Source of the DNA: Desulfobacteraceae bacterium
Lineage (GTDB): Bacteria > Desulfobacterota > Desulfobacteria > Desulfobacterales > Desulfobacteraceae
NCBI GenBank assembly: GCA_003354055.1
Contig: PIVQ01000273.1
Coordinates: forward strand, 1-8,912
Length of the DNA: 8,912 nucleotides
Direction of reading: 5' to 3'
In this document: positions 1 to 6,501 of the stretch, one piece after another
Position numbering within the stretch: the stretch's first letter is position 1
Layout: each line of letters starts with the position of its first letter
The notes under the pieces: generated by a model
What the model was told of the DNA's origin: nothing
The model's database searches: none
What the model saw: only the letters and a program-made list of their open reading frames with translations
Made by a program: the position numbers and the translations under genes

Positions 1-3000
1 TCTGATAATTCTTGATTATAATCATTTTTGAGAATTATTTTTATTCTTTTAAAACTATTCTTTTGTTCTTTTAAACTTAATATTATATCCCCAAGATTTT
101 TCTTCTTCTTTATTATTTTTGTTATTTTAAACTTTGGTCCTGTACTTGTCATAAACCTCTGGGTCATTTTCATTCTGCCAAAGGTTATCTCCTTATGACA
201 TTTCTCACAAAGTATACATAGATTATGTTTATCATTCTTATGAAAGTTTTTATCTAATATATAACCTGTTTTATCAGAATCCTCCTGGGGTATAATATGA
301 TGGGTCTCAAGTCTTTCTTGACTTTTACATATTTCACATTGTTTCATAAACTTTCCTGTATTATATTTTGATTTTATTGTTGGCATTATCTTATTTGTTT
401 TATTTAAAAAATCATTTCTTATTTCTATTGCTTCATTTATTATATTATCATGTATTCCTAAACATTTTGCTATTTCTAAACCATATTTTGTATGTGATGG
501 ACCATTAACTAGTTTCCTTATATATATTATTTCACCATCTACTACATCTATTGATAAATGTTTTATCATTATTTCTTTATTTTCTCGTAATGTTTGTATT
601 ATTGGACTATCAAAAATACTATGCATGTGTGAAGTTAATACAAATCTTGATTTTGTAGTTTCTATAAAATGTTTTACTATTGATATTGTTAATGAATGAC
701 TTGATGCCTGTTCTGTTCCTTTACATAATTCATCCACAAGTATTAGTGATTTACTATTTGCTTTTCTTAATATATTACTCAATTCTTGAATTTCTACTGT
801 ATAACTTGAAGAATTAGTATAAATATTATCATTTCCTTTTATTCTTGTTAATATACTATTGAATGGAACATATCTCATTCTTTTACAAGGAACATAATAA
901 CCTATTTGAGCTATTATTAACATTATACCTATATTTTTCAAACAACTTGATTTACCGATTCCGTTTATACCTGATAATATTAAACCTCTCGTATCCTTAT
1001 CTAATCTTAAACTATTACTTACAAACGGAACTTCTTTATTTATTTTTTCAATAATAGGATGCCTAAAATTATCTATCTCAAAATATGATTCTTCTTCTTT
1101 ATAATCTATTTCTGGTTTTACATAATGATTTGTTAAAGCACATTTTGTCCCTGATTTTATAAAGTCTATCATACCCATTGTTTCATCTAATTTTTCATAG
1201 AACTTTCTATGTTTACTTAATCCCTTTATATAATTATCATATAATTCTTGGGTTCTTGTTCTTAATTTATCTAATGCTGTATTTTCTTGTCTATTAATTT
1301 TTAATAATTCATCTGTATATAAATAATCTTTCTTATTTATTAACTTATGATGAAATTGTATATCGCCAACTTTTTCATCTTTACAATATTTATTGAATAG
1401 TTTTAATTTAGTTTTTGTTATATAAATATAACCTTTTTCATACTTAACTTGATAATTTTTTAACTTCCCATTAAAAATACTATTTGCTTTATCTTTTAAT
1501 GTATATCTATAATTTTCAACATTTCTTAATATACTCATACATTCTTTTAATTCTTTATCATAATCTTCTTTGAAAATATTTTCTGTTATTTCTTCTATTA
1601 ATCTACATTGTTCTAATTCTTCTGTTTCAAATATATTTTCAAACCACATTAAATAGTCTAGTATTTCTAATTCTTTTAAGTCATAGTTATCATCAATATA
1701 TTTCTTTAATTTTGGATTTTTATTTTTTAGTTTTAATAATTCTATGATATATTTATAACTTTCATTCAAGTTTAATAATTCCATTGGATTTATACTTTCA
1801 AAATAAATCTTCTTATGTTTTTTTGTTATATCAAGCAATTCATTTAATTCATTCTCAAATGTTTTGTAATTATCTAACTTTATCATTTCCTCAATAAAGC
1901 TATAACTTTCTTCTATTTTATCTTTATTTGCTAATGGAGACATTAATCTTCTTTTTAATATTCTTTTACCCATATTTGTACTTGTATAATTCATTAATGA
2001 TGTAATACAATACTTATCATATTTACTATCACCAATTATATTTAGTTGTTCTGCTGTATTGTAATCTAAGTTTAATCGGTCTTCAAAATTAATGAACATT
2101 GGAAATTGTAAGTTCTTTAATAATACTTGATTTTGTTTATGAATATATTTCAATAATAATATGTAAGATAAACGAGCATCTGGCGAGTTTCCTAAATTAA
2201 TTTTATCTATTGTGTGTAATAAACAATCTCTACCATAAATCTCATTAAAGAAGTTTTCTTGATAATCAATTTTTCTATAATCTGAAAGTATGTGCTTCTT
2301 AATTATATATTTTTTATCTACAATATTTAATATATTTGTTAAGTAAGTTTCATCCATATCTACTAAATTATAAATTATTATTTCTACTGGTTGATAAGTT
2401 AATACTATTTTTACCAAGTTATTCATTACACAATTATTATCATAATCTGTATCAATACACTCAAAAATATAATTATCATTAGCATTGATGTTTACTAATG
2501 AAACTCCACAACTTTTTCTATTTGGTTTATAATTTTCTAAAACTATACTCATTACATAATTATCCTCATTTACGTTATTTGGATCTGTTCCCGGTGTATA
2601 TCTTTCTACAATATCTCTTAATTTTCTTTTTCCAGTTGGGTCTGTCGGGTCATCTCTTTGTGATACAAATACTACAATATAATCTTCTTCTAATAATCTT
2701 GTTAATTGTTTATCTTTATAACTACATTGAAATCCATACATTCGGGGATTATTGATTCCGTGTGTTTTTTTTGAATTTTTATATGCTCTTTTCATATTTA
2801 AAATGTTTGTTGTTCTTTTTGAAATCTTATCAAATAAATACATATTATCTTCTTTTACTTCCCAAGAATAGTGTTCATAAAAACTACCTACTTGTAAAAA
2901 TAAAATGAACTTTTCTGTATTATATTCATTGTAATATTTATAATGTTCTTGTATAAATTGATAATAGATTGATGTTTTTTCAAAGTTTAGTAATAATCTA

Positions 3001-3017
3001 TTATAGTTATCTTCCAT
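1..3017 (-). CDS. mutS7: MutS7-type DNA mismatch repair ATPase fused to HNH endonuclease (C-terminus cut by window edge)
   Basis: This protein should recognise mismatched DNA and, through its own nuclease domain, may nick it. The frame is open for 1005 codons from ATG at 3017-3015 and leaves the window without a stop. Near the N-terminus, GSFYEHY holds the mismatch-reading Phe-x-Glu (F46, E48). The core domain begins around residues 330-350 with a typical TNMGKRILKRRL stretch. The ATPase domain has Walker A GINGIGKS (683-690) and Walker B ILVDELCKGTE with D762 and E763. The DELCxGTE wording is what I recall for MutS7 rather than bacterial MutS1. After it comes an HNH domain: zinc cysteines C894, C897, C937 and C940, with HH at 906-907, N932 and H941. 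Mimivirus MutS7 is about 1120 residues, so roughly 100 are probably missing. The HNH fusion separates it from MutS1 to MutS6 and MSH proteins. It is divergent from the methyltransferase gene, 108 bases away. Confidence 0.93.
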   Translation of the reverse strand, partial: MEDNYNRLLLNFEKTSIYYQFIQEHYKYYNEYNTEKFILFLQVGSFYEHYSWEVKEDNMYLFDKISKRTTNILNMKRAYKNSKKTHGINNPRMYGFQCSYKDKQLTRLLEEDYIVVFVSQRDDPTDPTGKRKLRDIVERYTPGTDPNNVNEDNYVMSIVLENYKPNRKSCGVSLVNINANDNYIFECIDTDYDNNCVMNNLVKIVLTYQPVEIIIYNLVDMDETYLTNILNIVDKKYIIKKHILSDYRKIDYQENFFNEIYGRDCLLHTIDKINLGNSPDARLSYILLLKYIHKQNQVLLKNLQFPMFINFEDRLNLDYNTAEQLNIIGDSKYDKYCITSLMNYTSTNMGKRILKRRLMSPLANKDKIEESYSFIEEMIKLDNYKTFENELNELLDITKKHKKIYFESINPMELLNLNESYKYIIELLKLKNKNPKLKKYIDDNYDLKELEILDYLMWFENIFETEELEQCRLIEEITENIFKEDYDKELKECMSILRNVENYRYTLKDKANSIFNGKLKNYQVKYEKGYIYITKTKLKLFNKYCKDEKVGDIQFHHKLINKKDYLYTDELLKINRQENTALDKLRTRTQELYDNYIKGLSKHRKFYEKLDETMGMIDFIKSGTKCALTNHYVKPEIDYKEEESYFEIDNFRHPIIEKINKEVPFVSNSLRLDKDTRGLILSGINGIGKSSCLKNIGIMLIIAQIGYYVPCKRMRYVPFNSILTRIKGNDNIYTNSSSYTVEIQELSNILRKANSKSLILVDELCKGTEQASSHSLTISIVKHFIETTKSRFVLTSHMHSIFDSPIIQTLRENKEIMIKHLSIDVVDGEIIYIRKLVNGPSHTKYGLEIAKCLGIHDNIINEAIEIRNDFLNKTNKIMPTIKSKYNTGKFMKQCEICKSQERLETHHIIPQEDSDKTGYILDKNFHKNDKHNLCILCEKCHKEITFGRMKMTQRFMTSTGPKFKITKIIKKKKNLGDIILSLKEQKNSFKRIKIILKNDYNQELS

Positions 3018-3125
3018 ATGAAGTATTCTAATATAAAATATAAAATCATTTTTATTAATTTTTAAAAAAAATCAATTGATGAAACAATTTAAATAATAAA
3101 ATTGAATTATAATATAATATCAATA
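3018..3125. promoter_or_regulatory. Divergent intergenic promoter region between mutS7 and the methyltransferase
   Basis: This 108-base AT-rich spacer must carry promoters for both flanking genes. On the plus strand it holds an exact AAAATTGA at 3098-3105. On the minus strand the nearest resemblance is the self-complementary TCAATTGA around 3072-3079, two bases away from the octamer, so the mutS7 promoter is not clearly identified. Confidence 0.55.
3098..3105 (+). promoter_or_regulatory. AAAATTGA octamer, mimivirus-type early promoter motif
   Basis: This is an exact match to the Mimivirus early promoter element. It ends only 20 bases before the ATG at 3126, closer than the roughly 50-110 bases usual in Mimivirus, so it may drive a very short-leadered transcript or be a chance match in AT-rich DNA. 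The in-frame TTG at 3102 lies inside this motif, which is one reason not to accept that TTG as a start codon. Confidence 0.4.
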
Positions 3126-4121
3126 ATGATGTCTCTTAAACCAATAATAAAATGGGTTGGTGGTAAAACACAAATAATTGATAAATTATATGAATATTTT
3201 CCAACTGAAATTAATAACTATTATGAAACTTTTATTGGTGGTGGTAGTGTATTTTTGAAATTATTAGAAAAACTTGAAAAAGAAGAAATTACATTAACTG
3301 GTAAAATATTTTTAAGTGATAAGAATGAAAAGTTAATTAACTTATATAATACTATTAAGAATAATCCATCTGAGTTTATTACAAAATTAAATGAACTTAA
3401 AACAAATTATACAACTGCCGAATTTATAGAACCACAAAAAAGAACTAAATTTTTAGTATTATCAACAGAAGATATTGAAAAAGATAAATTAAAGAAAGGT
3501 AAAGCTATTAAACATTATATAAATAAAGATAATAGTAATATTAAAGAAATTATAAAACAAGGTAAAGTAGTTTATTATTATTATTGTAGACATCTATTTA
3601 ATACATCAACAGATGATATTTTATTAGCTGCTTTATTTGTTTTCTTAAATAAAACTTGTTGGAGAGGAGTTTATAGAATTGGACCAAATGGATTCAATGT
3701 TCCCTATGGTAATAATAAAAATGTTGGTATTTTTGACGAAGACCATATAAATAATTTAAGTAGTATTTTTAATAAATATGATGTTACGTTTGAATGTAAA
3801 AGTTTTGAAGATATCAAGATTGATACTTTAACAAATAAAGATTTCTTTTATTTTGACCCTCCTTATTATCCATTAAATAAAAAATCATTTGTTGCTTATC
3901 AAAAAGGAGGTTTCGGTGAAGAATTAAATGAAAGTTTAATTACACTTTGTAATAACTTAAATGAAAAAGAAGTTAAATTCGTTCATTCTAATTCTAATGC
4001 TGATTATATTAATGAAAAATATAAAAACTTTGAGATTGAGAAAATTAATTGTAAAAGAAGTATTAATTCAAAAAAACCAGGTTCAAAAGAATTGGAAGTG
4101 ATTATTTTTAATAAAAAATAA
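3126..4121 (+). CDS. Dam-like D12-class N6-adenine DNA methyltransferase
   Basis: This enzyme transfers a methyl group from S-adenosylmethionine to adenine in a short DNA site. Numbered from ATG 3126 (331 residues), it shows the full order of the Dam/DpnM/MboI family. KWVGGK (9-14) and ETFIGGGSVF (34-43) form the cofactor site. CWRGVYRIGPNGFNVPYG (178-195) matches the family's FNGLYR...FNVPFG block. The catalytic DPPY is at 244-247, and RSINSK...ELEVIIFN closes the fold. An in-frame TTG lies upstream at 3102, but ATG 3126 (or 3129) is preferred because virus transcripts are read by eukaryotic ribosomes. Bacterial relatives are about 280 residues. The extra length is mostly a lysine-rich insert near 95-148, before YYYCRHLFN. 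GATC is the commonest target of this family, but CATG and others occur, so specificity is not assigned. A likely endonuclease partner follows 56 bases downstream. Confidence 0.93.
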   Translation: MMSLKPIIKWVGGKTQIIDKLYEYFPTEINNYYETFIGGGSVFLKLLEKLEKEEITLTGKIFLSDKNEKLINLYNTIKNNPSEFITKLNELKTNYTTAEFIEPQKRTKFLVLSTEDIEKDKLKKGKAIKHYINKDNSNIKEIIKQGKVVYYYYCRHLFNTSTDDILLAALFVFLNKTCWRGVYRIGPNGFNVPYGNNKNVGIFDEDHINNLSSIFNKYDVTFECKSFEDIKIDTLTNKDFFYFDPPYYPLNKKSFVAYQKGGFGEELNESLITLCNNLNEKEVKFVHSNSNADYINEKYKNFEIEKINCKRSINSKKPGSKELEVIIFNKK

Positions 4122-4143
4122 AAAAATTAATTTAAAATTTATT
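4119..4143 (+). repeat. 25-bp direct repeat, copy 1, starting at the methyltransferase stop codon
   Basis: This element starts with the TAA stop of the methyltransferase and is identical over 25 bases to 4748-4772, which starts with the TAA stop of the next gene. It contains the perfect palindrome AAATTAATTT (4124-4133). A shared 3'-end or termination signal is the simplest reading. The fully A/T composition lowers the weight of the match. Confidence 0.6.
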
Positions 4144-4177
4144 ATATATTTACTTATAAAACAAATATATAATAATA

Positions 4178-4750
4178 ATGGTAGAACGTAATAGAGGAAC
4201 TGGTGCCGGTGGAGCAAATACAAATAAGAATGGTTTGAAGTTTGAGAAAGAAACAGAAATACAAGAAATAATAAAAGAAGATAACAAATATTATGATACT
4301 TATAAAATCTCAAACCGGATATATTTAAAAAAAATGAAATCCAAAACGTCACTACATAAATATTTAAATAGTATAAATGAAAAAAATAATAATATTAAAA
4401 TTGCTCACGGTTGTAAACAACCCGATGAATGTTATATACATATAGATAAAAATGGGAAAGATATATTTATCATTGAAAAAAAGTTTCAAAATAGTAGTGG
4501 TTCGGTATGTGAAAAAATACAAACAGGTCCTTTTAAAAAGAAACATTATAAAACATTATTTCCAAATTATAATATTCATTATGTTTATGTTTTATCAAAT
4601 TGGTTTCAAAATAATTGTGAAAGTGAAATAGAATATTTACAATCAAATGGTATTCCTATTTTTTGGGGAAGTAAGAATGATTATTTAACAGATATAACAA
4701 ATTATATGTTAATAGAAATCATATTAAATGAATTTCAAAATAAAAATTAA
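4178..4750 (+). CDS. Putative type II restriction endonuclease, PD-(D/E)XK fold
   Basis: This is probably the DNA-cutting partner of the methyltransferase encoded just upstream. The 190-residue protein opens with a glycine/asparagine-rich stretch (GTGAGGANTNKNGLKFE, 7-23) that leads into a Glu-bearing helix. It then has P82-D83-E84, a beta strand, and FIIEKKFQ with E100 and K102. This is the PD...ExK arrangement of metal-dependent restriction nucleases. The following SSGSVCEKIQTGPFKKKHY resembles the post-catalytic helix of such enzymes. A C-terminal strand, IPIFWGS, fits the fold's end. The start is ATG 4178 in an ATAATAATG context like that seen elsewhere in the window. No AAAATTGA octamer precedes it, so it may be expressed at a different time from the methyltransferase or from a shared transcript. 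The family was not identified by name. Another nuclease role is possible, but pairing with a methyltransferase makes restriction most likely. Confidence 0.75.
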   Translation: MVERNRGTGAGGANTNKNGLKFEKETEIQEIIKEDNKYYDTYKISNRIYLKKMKSKTSLHKYLNSINEKNNNIKIAHGCKQPDECYIHIDKNGKDIFIIEKKFQNSSGSVCEKIQTGPFKKKHYKTLFPNYNIHYVYVLSNWFQNNCESEIEYLQSNGIPIFWGSKNDYLTDITNYMLIEIILNEFQNKN

Positions 4751-4772
4751 AAAAATTAATTTAAAATTTATT
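4748..4772 (+). repeat. 25-bp direct repeat, copy 2, starting at the endonuclease stop codon
   Basis: This is the exact second copy of 4119-4143, again beginning at a TAA stop and holding the palindrome AAATTAATTT (4753-4762). Having the same element at the same place behind both members of the putative restriction-modification pair suggests a transcript 3'-end signal or a trace of duplication. Confidence 0.6.
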
Positions 4773-4801
4773 TGTTATTTATAATCATTTTTTTAAAAAT
4801 T

Positions 4802-4809
4802 AAAATTGA
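4802..4809 (+). promoter_or_regulatory. AAAATTGA early promoter octamer for the LPKEL gene
   Basis: This is an exact Mimivirus early promoter octamer ending 86 bases before the ATG at 4896, which is the expected spacing. An AT-rich, T-tract-containing stretch lies between it and the start. It predicts early expression of the 116-residue protein. Confidence 0.7.
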
Positions 4810-4895
4810 TTTAAGATTATAACTTAAACATTTACTTTTTACAACTTTAATCTCAAACTTTTTAAACTTTTTAGTTTTAAACTTAACAAATTAAA

Positions 4896-5246
4896 ATGGA
4901 TTTTTTACCAAAAGAATTAGAAGATATTATCATGGAAAATAAAGGTAATTTAGATCACGTAGAAAAATTTAAAACAACATTAAGAAAAATAAAATATATG
5001 AAAATAAATTATTTTGTAATTAATGAAGAATTTGTGAGAATATATAATAGAATTAATTATGGACGTAGAGAATCTAAAATTACAGATAGAATGATTTTAG
5101 AAGATAATAAATTAATACAAGATTATAAAAAAGAAGAATTAATTTATTCTGAATTTGGAGAAGGAAAATATTTTGATTGTATTATGTATGATAAAGATTT
5201 ACAAAGAATGGGTGGAGTATATTCAGCTGAAGATTTATGTTTATAA
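4896..5246 (+). CDS. Short uncharacterised protein with N-terminal LPKEL (F-box-like) motif
   Basis: This 116-residue protein of unknown function begins MDFLPKELEDIIMENKG. That opening resembles the first helix of F-box domains (LPxEL...I) and recurs, as I recall, at the start of many small Mimivirus-type proteins. The next segment, HVEKFKTTLRKIKYMKINYF, is a basic amphipathic helix. The remainder is charged, with no transmembrane segment, cysteine cluster or catalytic motif that I recognise. If the F-box reading is right, the protein could recruit host SCF ubiquitin ligase, but the full 40-50-residue F-box is not clear, so this stays an inference. The start follows an AT-rich leader and an AAAATTGA octamer 86 bases upstream. 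Codon use looks like its neighbours. The gene is confident, the function is not. Confidence 0.75.
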   Translation: MDFLPKELEDIIMENKGNLDHVEKFKTTLRKIKYMKINYFVINEEFVRIYNRINYGRRESKITDRMILEDNKLIQDYKKEELIYSEFGEGKYFDCIMYDKDLQRMGGVYSAEDLCL

Positions 5247-5269
5247 AATATTTAATTTTTTAAAAAACC

Positions 5270-5287
5270 AAATATAATAATGGACTT
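5270..5287 (+). repeat. 18-bp inverted repeat, left copy
   Basis: This copy is the exact reverse complement of 6653-6670. The likeness continues imperfectly outward (TTTTTTAAAAA tracts) and inward (GGACTT, then a T-run). It contains an ATAATAATGG start-like context whose ATG (5280) opens only nine codons (MDLFFRIIF, then TGA). It could be the left boundary of a cassette or the 5' remnant of a duplicated gene. Confidence 0.55.
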
Positions 5288-5302
5288 ATTTTTTAGGATA
5301 AT

Positions 5303-5335
5303 ATTTTGATAATATATAACAAATATTATCAAAAT
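5303..5335 (+). repeat. Perfect 13-bp inverted repeat overlapping a start codon (pseudogene copy)
   Basis: The arms ATTTTGATAATAT (5303-5315) and ATATTATCAAAAT (5323-5335) pair fully around a 7-base loop. The right arm includes the first two bases of the ATG at 5334. The same arrangement precedes the intact relative at 8584. Confidence 0.8.
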
Positions 5336-5463
5336 GACTTCAAGAACAAAAGATAATTTTAATCAAAGTAATTAACAAGTATATAAATATAATATTATTA
5401 AAAAACCAACTGAAACTTTATTACTTTATAGAAAATAATATTAGTTCAAAAGTAAATGAAGAA
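5334..5463 (+). pseudogene. Broken copy of the 82-residue gene at 8584
   Basis: From its ATG, this stretch aligns without gaps to the gene at 8584 for about 87 bases with roughly a dozen differences by hand count. The shared run covers MTSK/RTK...NF and QVYKYNI(V/I)KKP. Codon 14 is TAA (5373-5375) where the intact copy has AAA. Further stops follow at the end of the aligned part. Most of the middle is missing, and AAAGTAAATGAA near 5449-5460 matches the C-terminal codons of the intact gene, so an internal deletion is likely. The upstream hairpin is also shared, so the duplication included the promoter. The right boundary is approximate. It lies just before the stop of the convergent zinc-finger gene at 5480. 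Confidence 0.8.
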
Positions 5464-5479
5464 ATATTAGAAATATAAT

Positions 5480-6394
5480 TTATTTTTTAGTGTAATTATA
5501 ACAATTTGTCTTATGATTATCAATAATATCAGTTAATTTTTTAATACCATTATCATTAATAAACGATTCAATATTATTAATAAATTTATCAATTTGTTCT
5601 TTATATCCACATTGTAAATACCATTGATGCTCACTTAAACTTTTATCTTTACAATCCATTTCATAATACATATTAATTGTATATTCCTCTAACATATCTT
5701 CACATTTTTCAGGACATTCTTTTACTCTATCAATAATAATACTATTAATATTTGCTTTTATCCATTTACTATCTTTAAATATTTGACATTTATTAGACCT
5801 ATCATTTGTGTATTTAATATTATGATTTTCAGGTTTATTTATATATACTTCATTTAAATAATATTCAATTGCTTTTTCAGGACAAGGTGCTGTGTTATTA
5901 TAATTATCACCACAACAAGCTATTGCGAATTTATCAAAAAGAGATGGATTCATAATACCTTTTAAGTTTTCACCACCTATCACATTAACATTAATTGTAT
6001 TATTTGTAATATTATTAACAACTTTAAGTTCTTTATTTTCTTTCTTTAAATCTGTAATTTGTTTTCTTAATTCTTCAATAATAGTTTGTTGTTTTAAAAT
6101 GAGTTTATCTTTTTCATCTTCTTTTTTCTCATGTGCTTTTCTACATTTTTTTTCATGACGAGATAAACCAGATTGATATTTAAAATCTTTATCACAATAT
6201 CTACATTCGCCATAAATTGCTCTGGATGGTATATTAATGGTATTAGATGGTATATTAATGGTATTATTTGACTTACTTTCATTTATCTTCTCAATATTCT
6301 TTAAATGTCTTTTTGATTTCTCGTGTCTAATCCAATTATTTTGATACTTTATTGGGATATTACAATACTCACAATGTTTGTATGGTTCTGTCAT
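5480..6394 (-). CDS. C2H2-type zinc-finger, coiled-coil protein of the giant-virus PENHNI family
   Basis: This is a probable nucleic-acid-binding protein of 304 residues. Finger 1 has C8, C11, H24 and H30. Finger 2 has C64, C67, H80 and C84, so its last ligand is cysteine (C2HC). Between them, NTINIPS is repeated twice (44-57), encoded by a 21-bp tandem duplication. A charged helix at about 89-127 (IIEELRKQITDLKKENKEL) should form a coiled coil and a dimer. An asparagine-rich link (NNITNNTINVNVIG) follows, then a C-terminal domain with PENHNI (188-193) and a K/W motif (DSKWIKANI). I recall this architecture, fingers plus coiled coil plus NNxTNN link plus PENHNI, from many uncharacterised giant-virus proteins. 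The start is ATG 6394. The six-copy 11-bp repeat array lies 42 bases upstream, which makes DNA binding and self-regulation an attractive but untested idea. Confidence 0.85.
   Translation of the reverse strand: MTEPYKHCEYCNIPIKYQNNWIRHEKSKRHLKNIEKINESKSNNTINIPSNTINIPSRAIYGECRYCDKDFKYQSGLSRHEKKCRKAHEKKEDEKDKLILKQQTIIEELRKQITDLKKENKELKVVNNITNNTINVNVIGGENLKGIMNPSLFDKFAIACCGDNYNNTAPCPEKAIEYYLNEVYINKPENHNIKYTNDRSNKCQIFKDSKWIKANINSIIIDRVKECPEKCEDMLEEYTINMYYEMDCKDKSLSEHQWYLQCGYKEQIDKFINNIESFINDNGIKKLTDIIDNHKTNCYNYTKK
6225..6266. repeat. 21-bp perfect tandem duplication inside the zinc-finger gene
   Basis: Two identical 21-bp units (6225-6245 and 6246-6266) add exactly seven residues, NTINIPS, in frame to the linker between the two fingers. 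The lack of differences suggests a recent duplication and possible length variation between strains. Confidence 0.9.
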
Positions 6395-6428
6395 CTTAGT
6401 TATATTATAGTAAAATATATTATTTAAT

Positions 6429-6436
6429 TCAATTTG
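6429..6436 (-). promoter_or_regulatory. Near-match to the early promoter octamer for the zinc-finger gene
   Basis: The minus strand reads CAAATTGA, one base from AAAATTGA, ending 34 bases before the ATG at 6394. It overlaps by one base the first unit of the 11-bp array, so a factor on the array would sit beside the promoter. Confidence 0.4.
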
Positions 6437-6501
6437 GGATGTAAATGGGATGTAAATGGGATGTAAATGGGATGTAAATGGGATGTATTTGGGATGTATT
6501 T
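6436..6501. repeat. Six-copy 11-bp tandem repeat upstream of the zinc-finger gene
   Basis: Four units of GGGATGTAAAT (6436-6479) are followed by two of GGGATGTATTT (6480-6501), with no gaps. The GGGATGT core is invariant in all six, and only the AAAT/ATTT part varies. The units are richer in G than the surrounding DNA. An 11-bp period places every core on about the same face of the helix, as in arrays of protein-binding sites. A simple slippage microsatellite is the alternative. Confidence 0.92.

Noticed and set aside
863..1054. 63-codon open frame on the plus strand
   Set aside because: It runs antisense through the MutS7 ATPase domain. The composition (Leu/Tyr/Phe-rich) is what reverse-read AT-rich coding DNA gives.
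2498..2755. 85-codon open frame on the plus strand
   Set aside because: It is antisense to the MutS7 N-terminal part and has the same low-complexity hydrophobic composition.
3102..3125. TTG start extending the methyltransferase by eight residues
   Set aside because: The TTG lies within the AAAATTGA motif, and non-ATG starts are not expected for viral genes translated in eukaryotes. The family's conserved region begins after ATG 3126.
4083..4546. Two minus-strand open frames (4083-4352 and 4364-4546)
   Set aside because: Both are shadows of the methyltransferase end and the endonuclease gene. They have no motif and no promoter.
6094..6282. 62-codon minus-strand frame inside the zinc-finger gene
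   Set aside because: It overlaps a gene with clear domains in another frame and owes part of its length to the 21-bp duplication.
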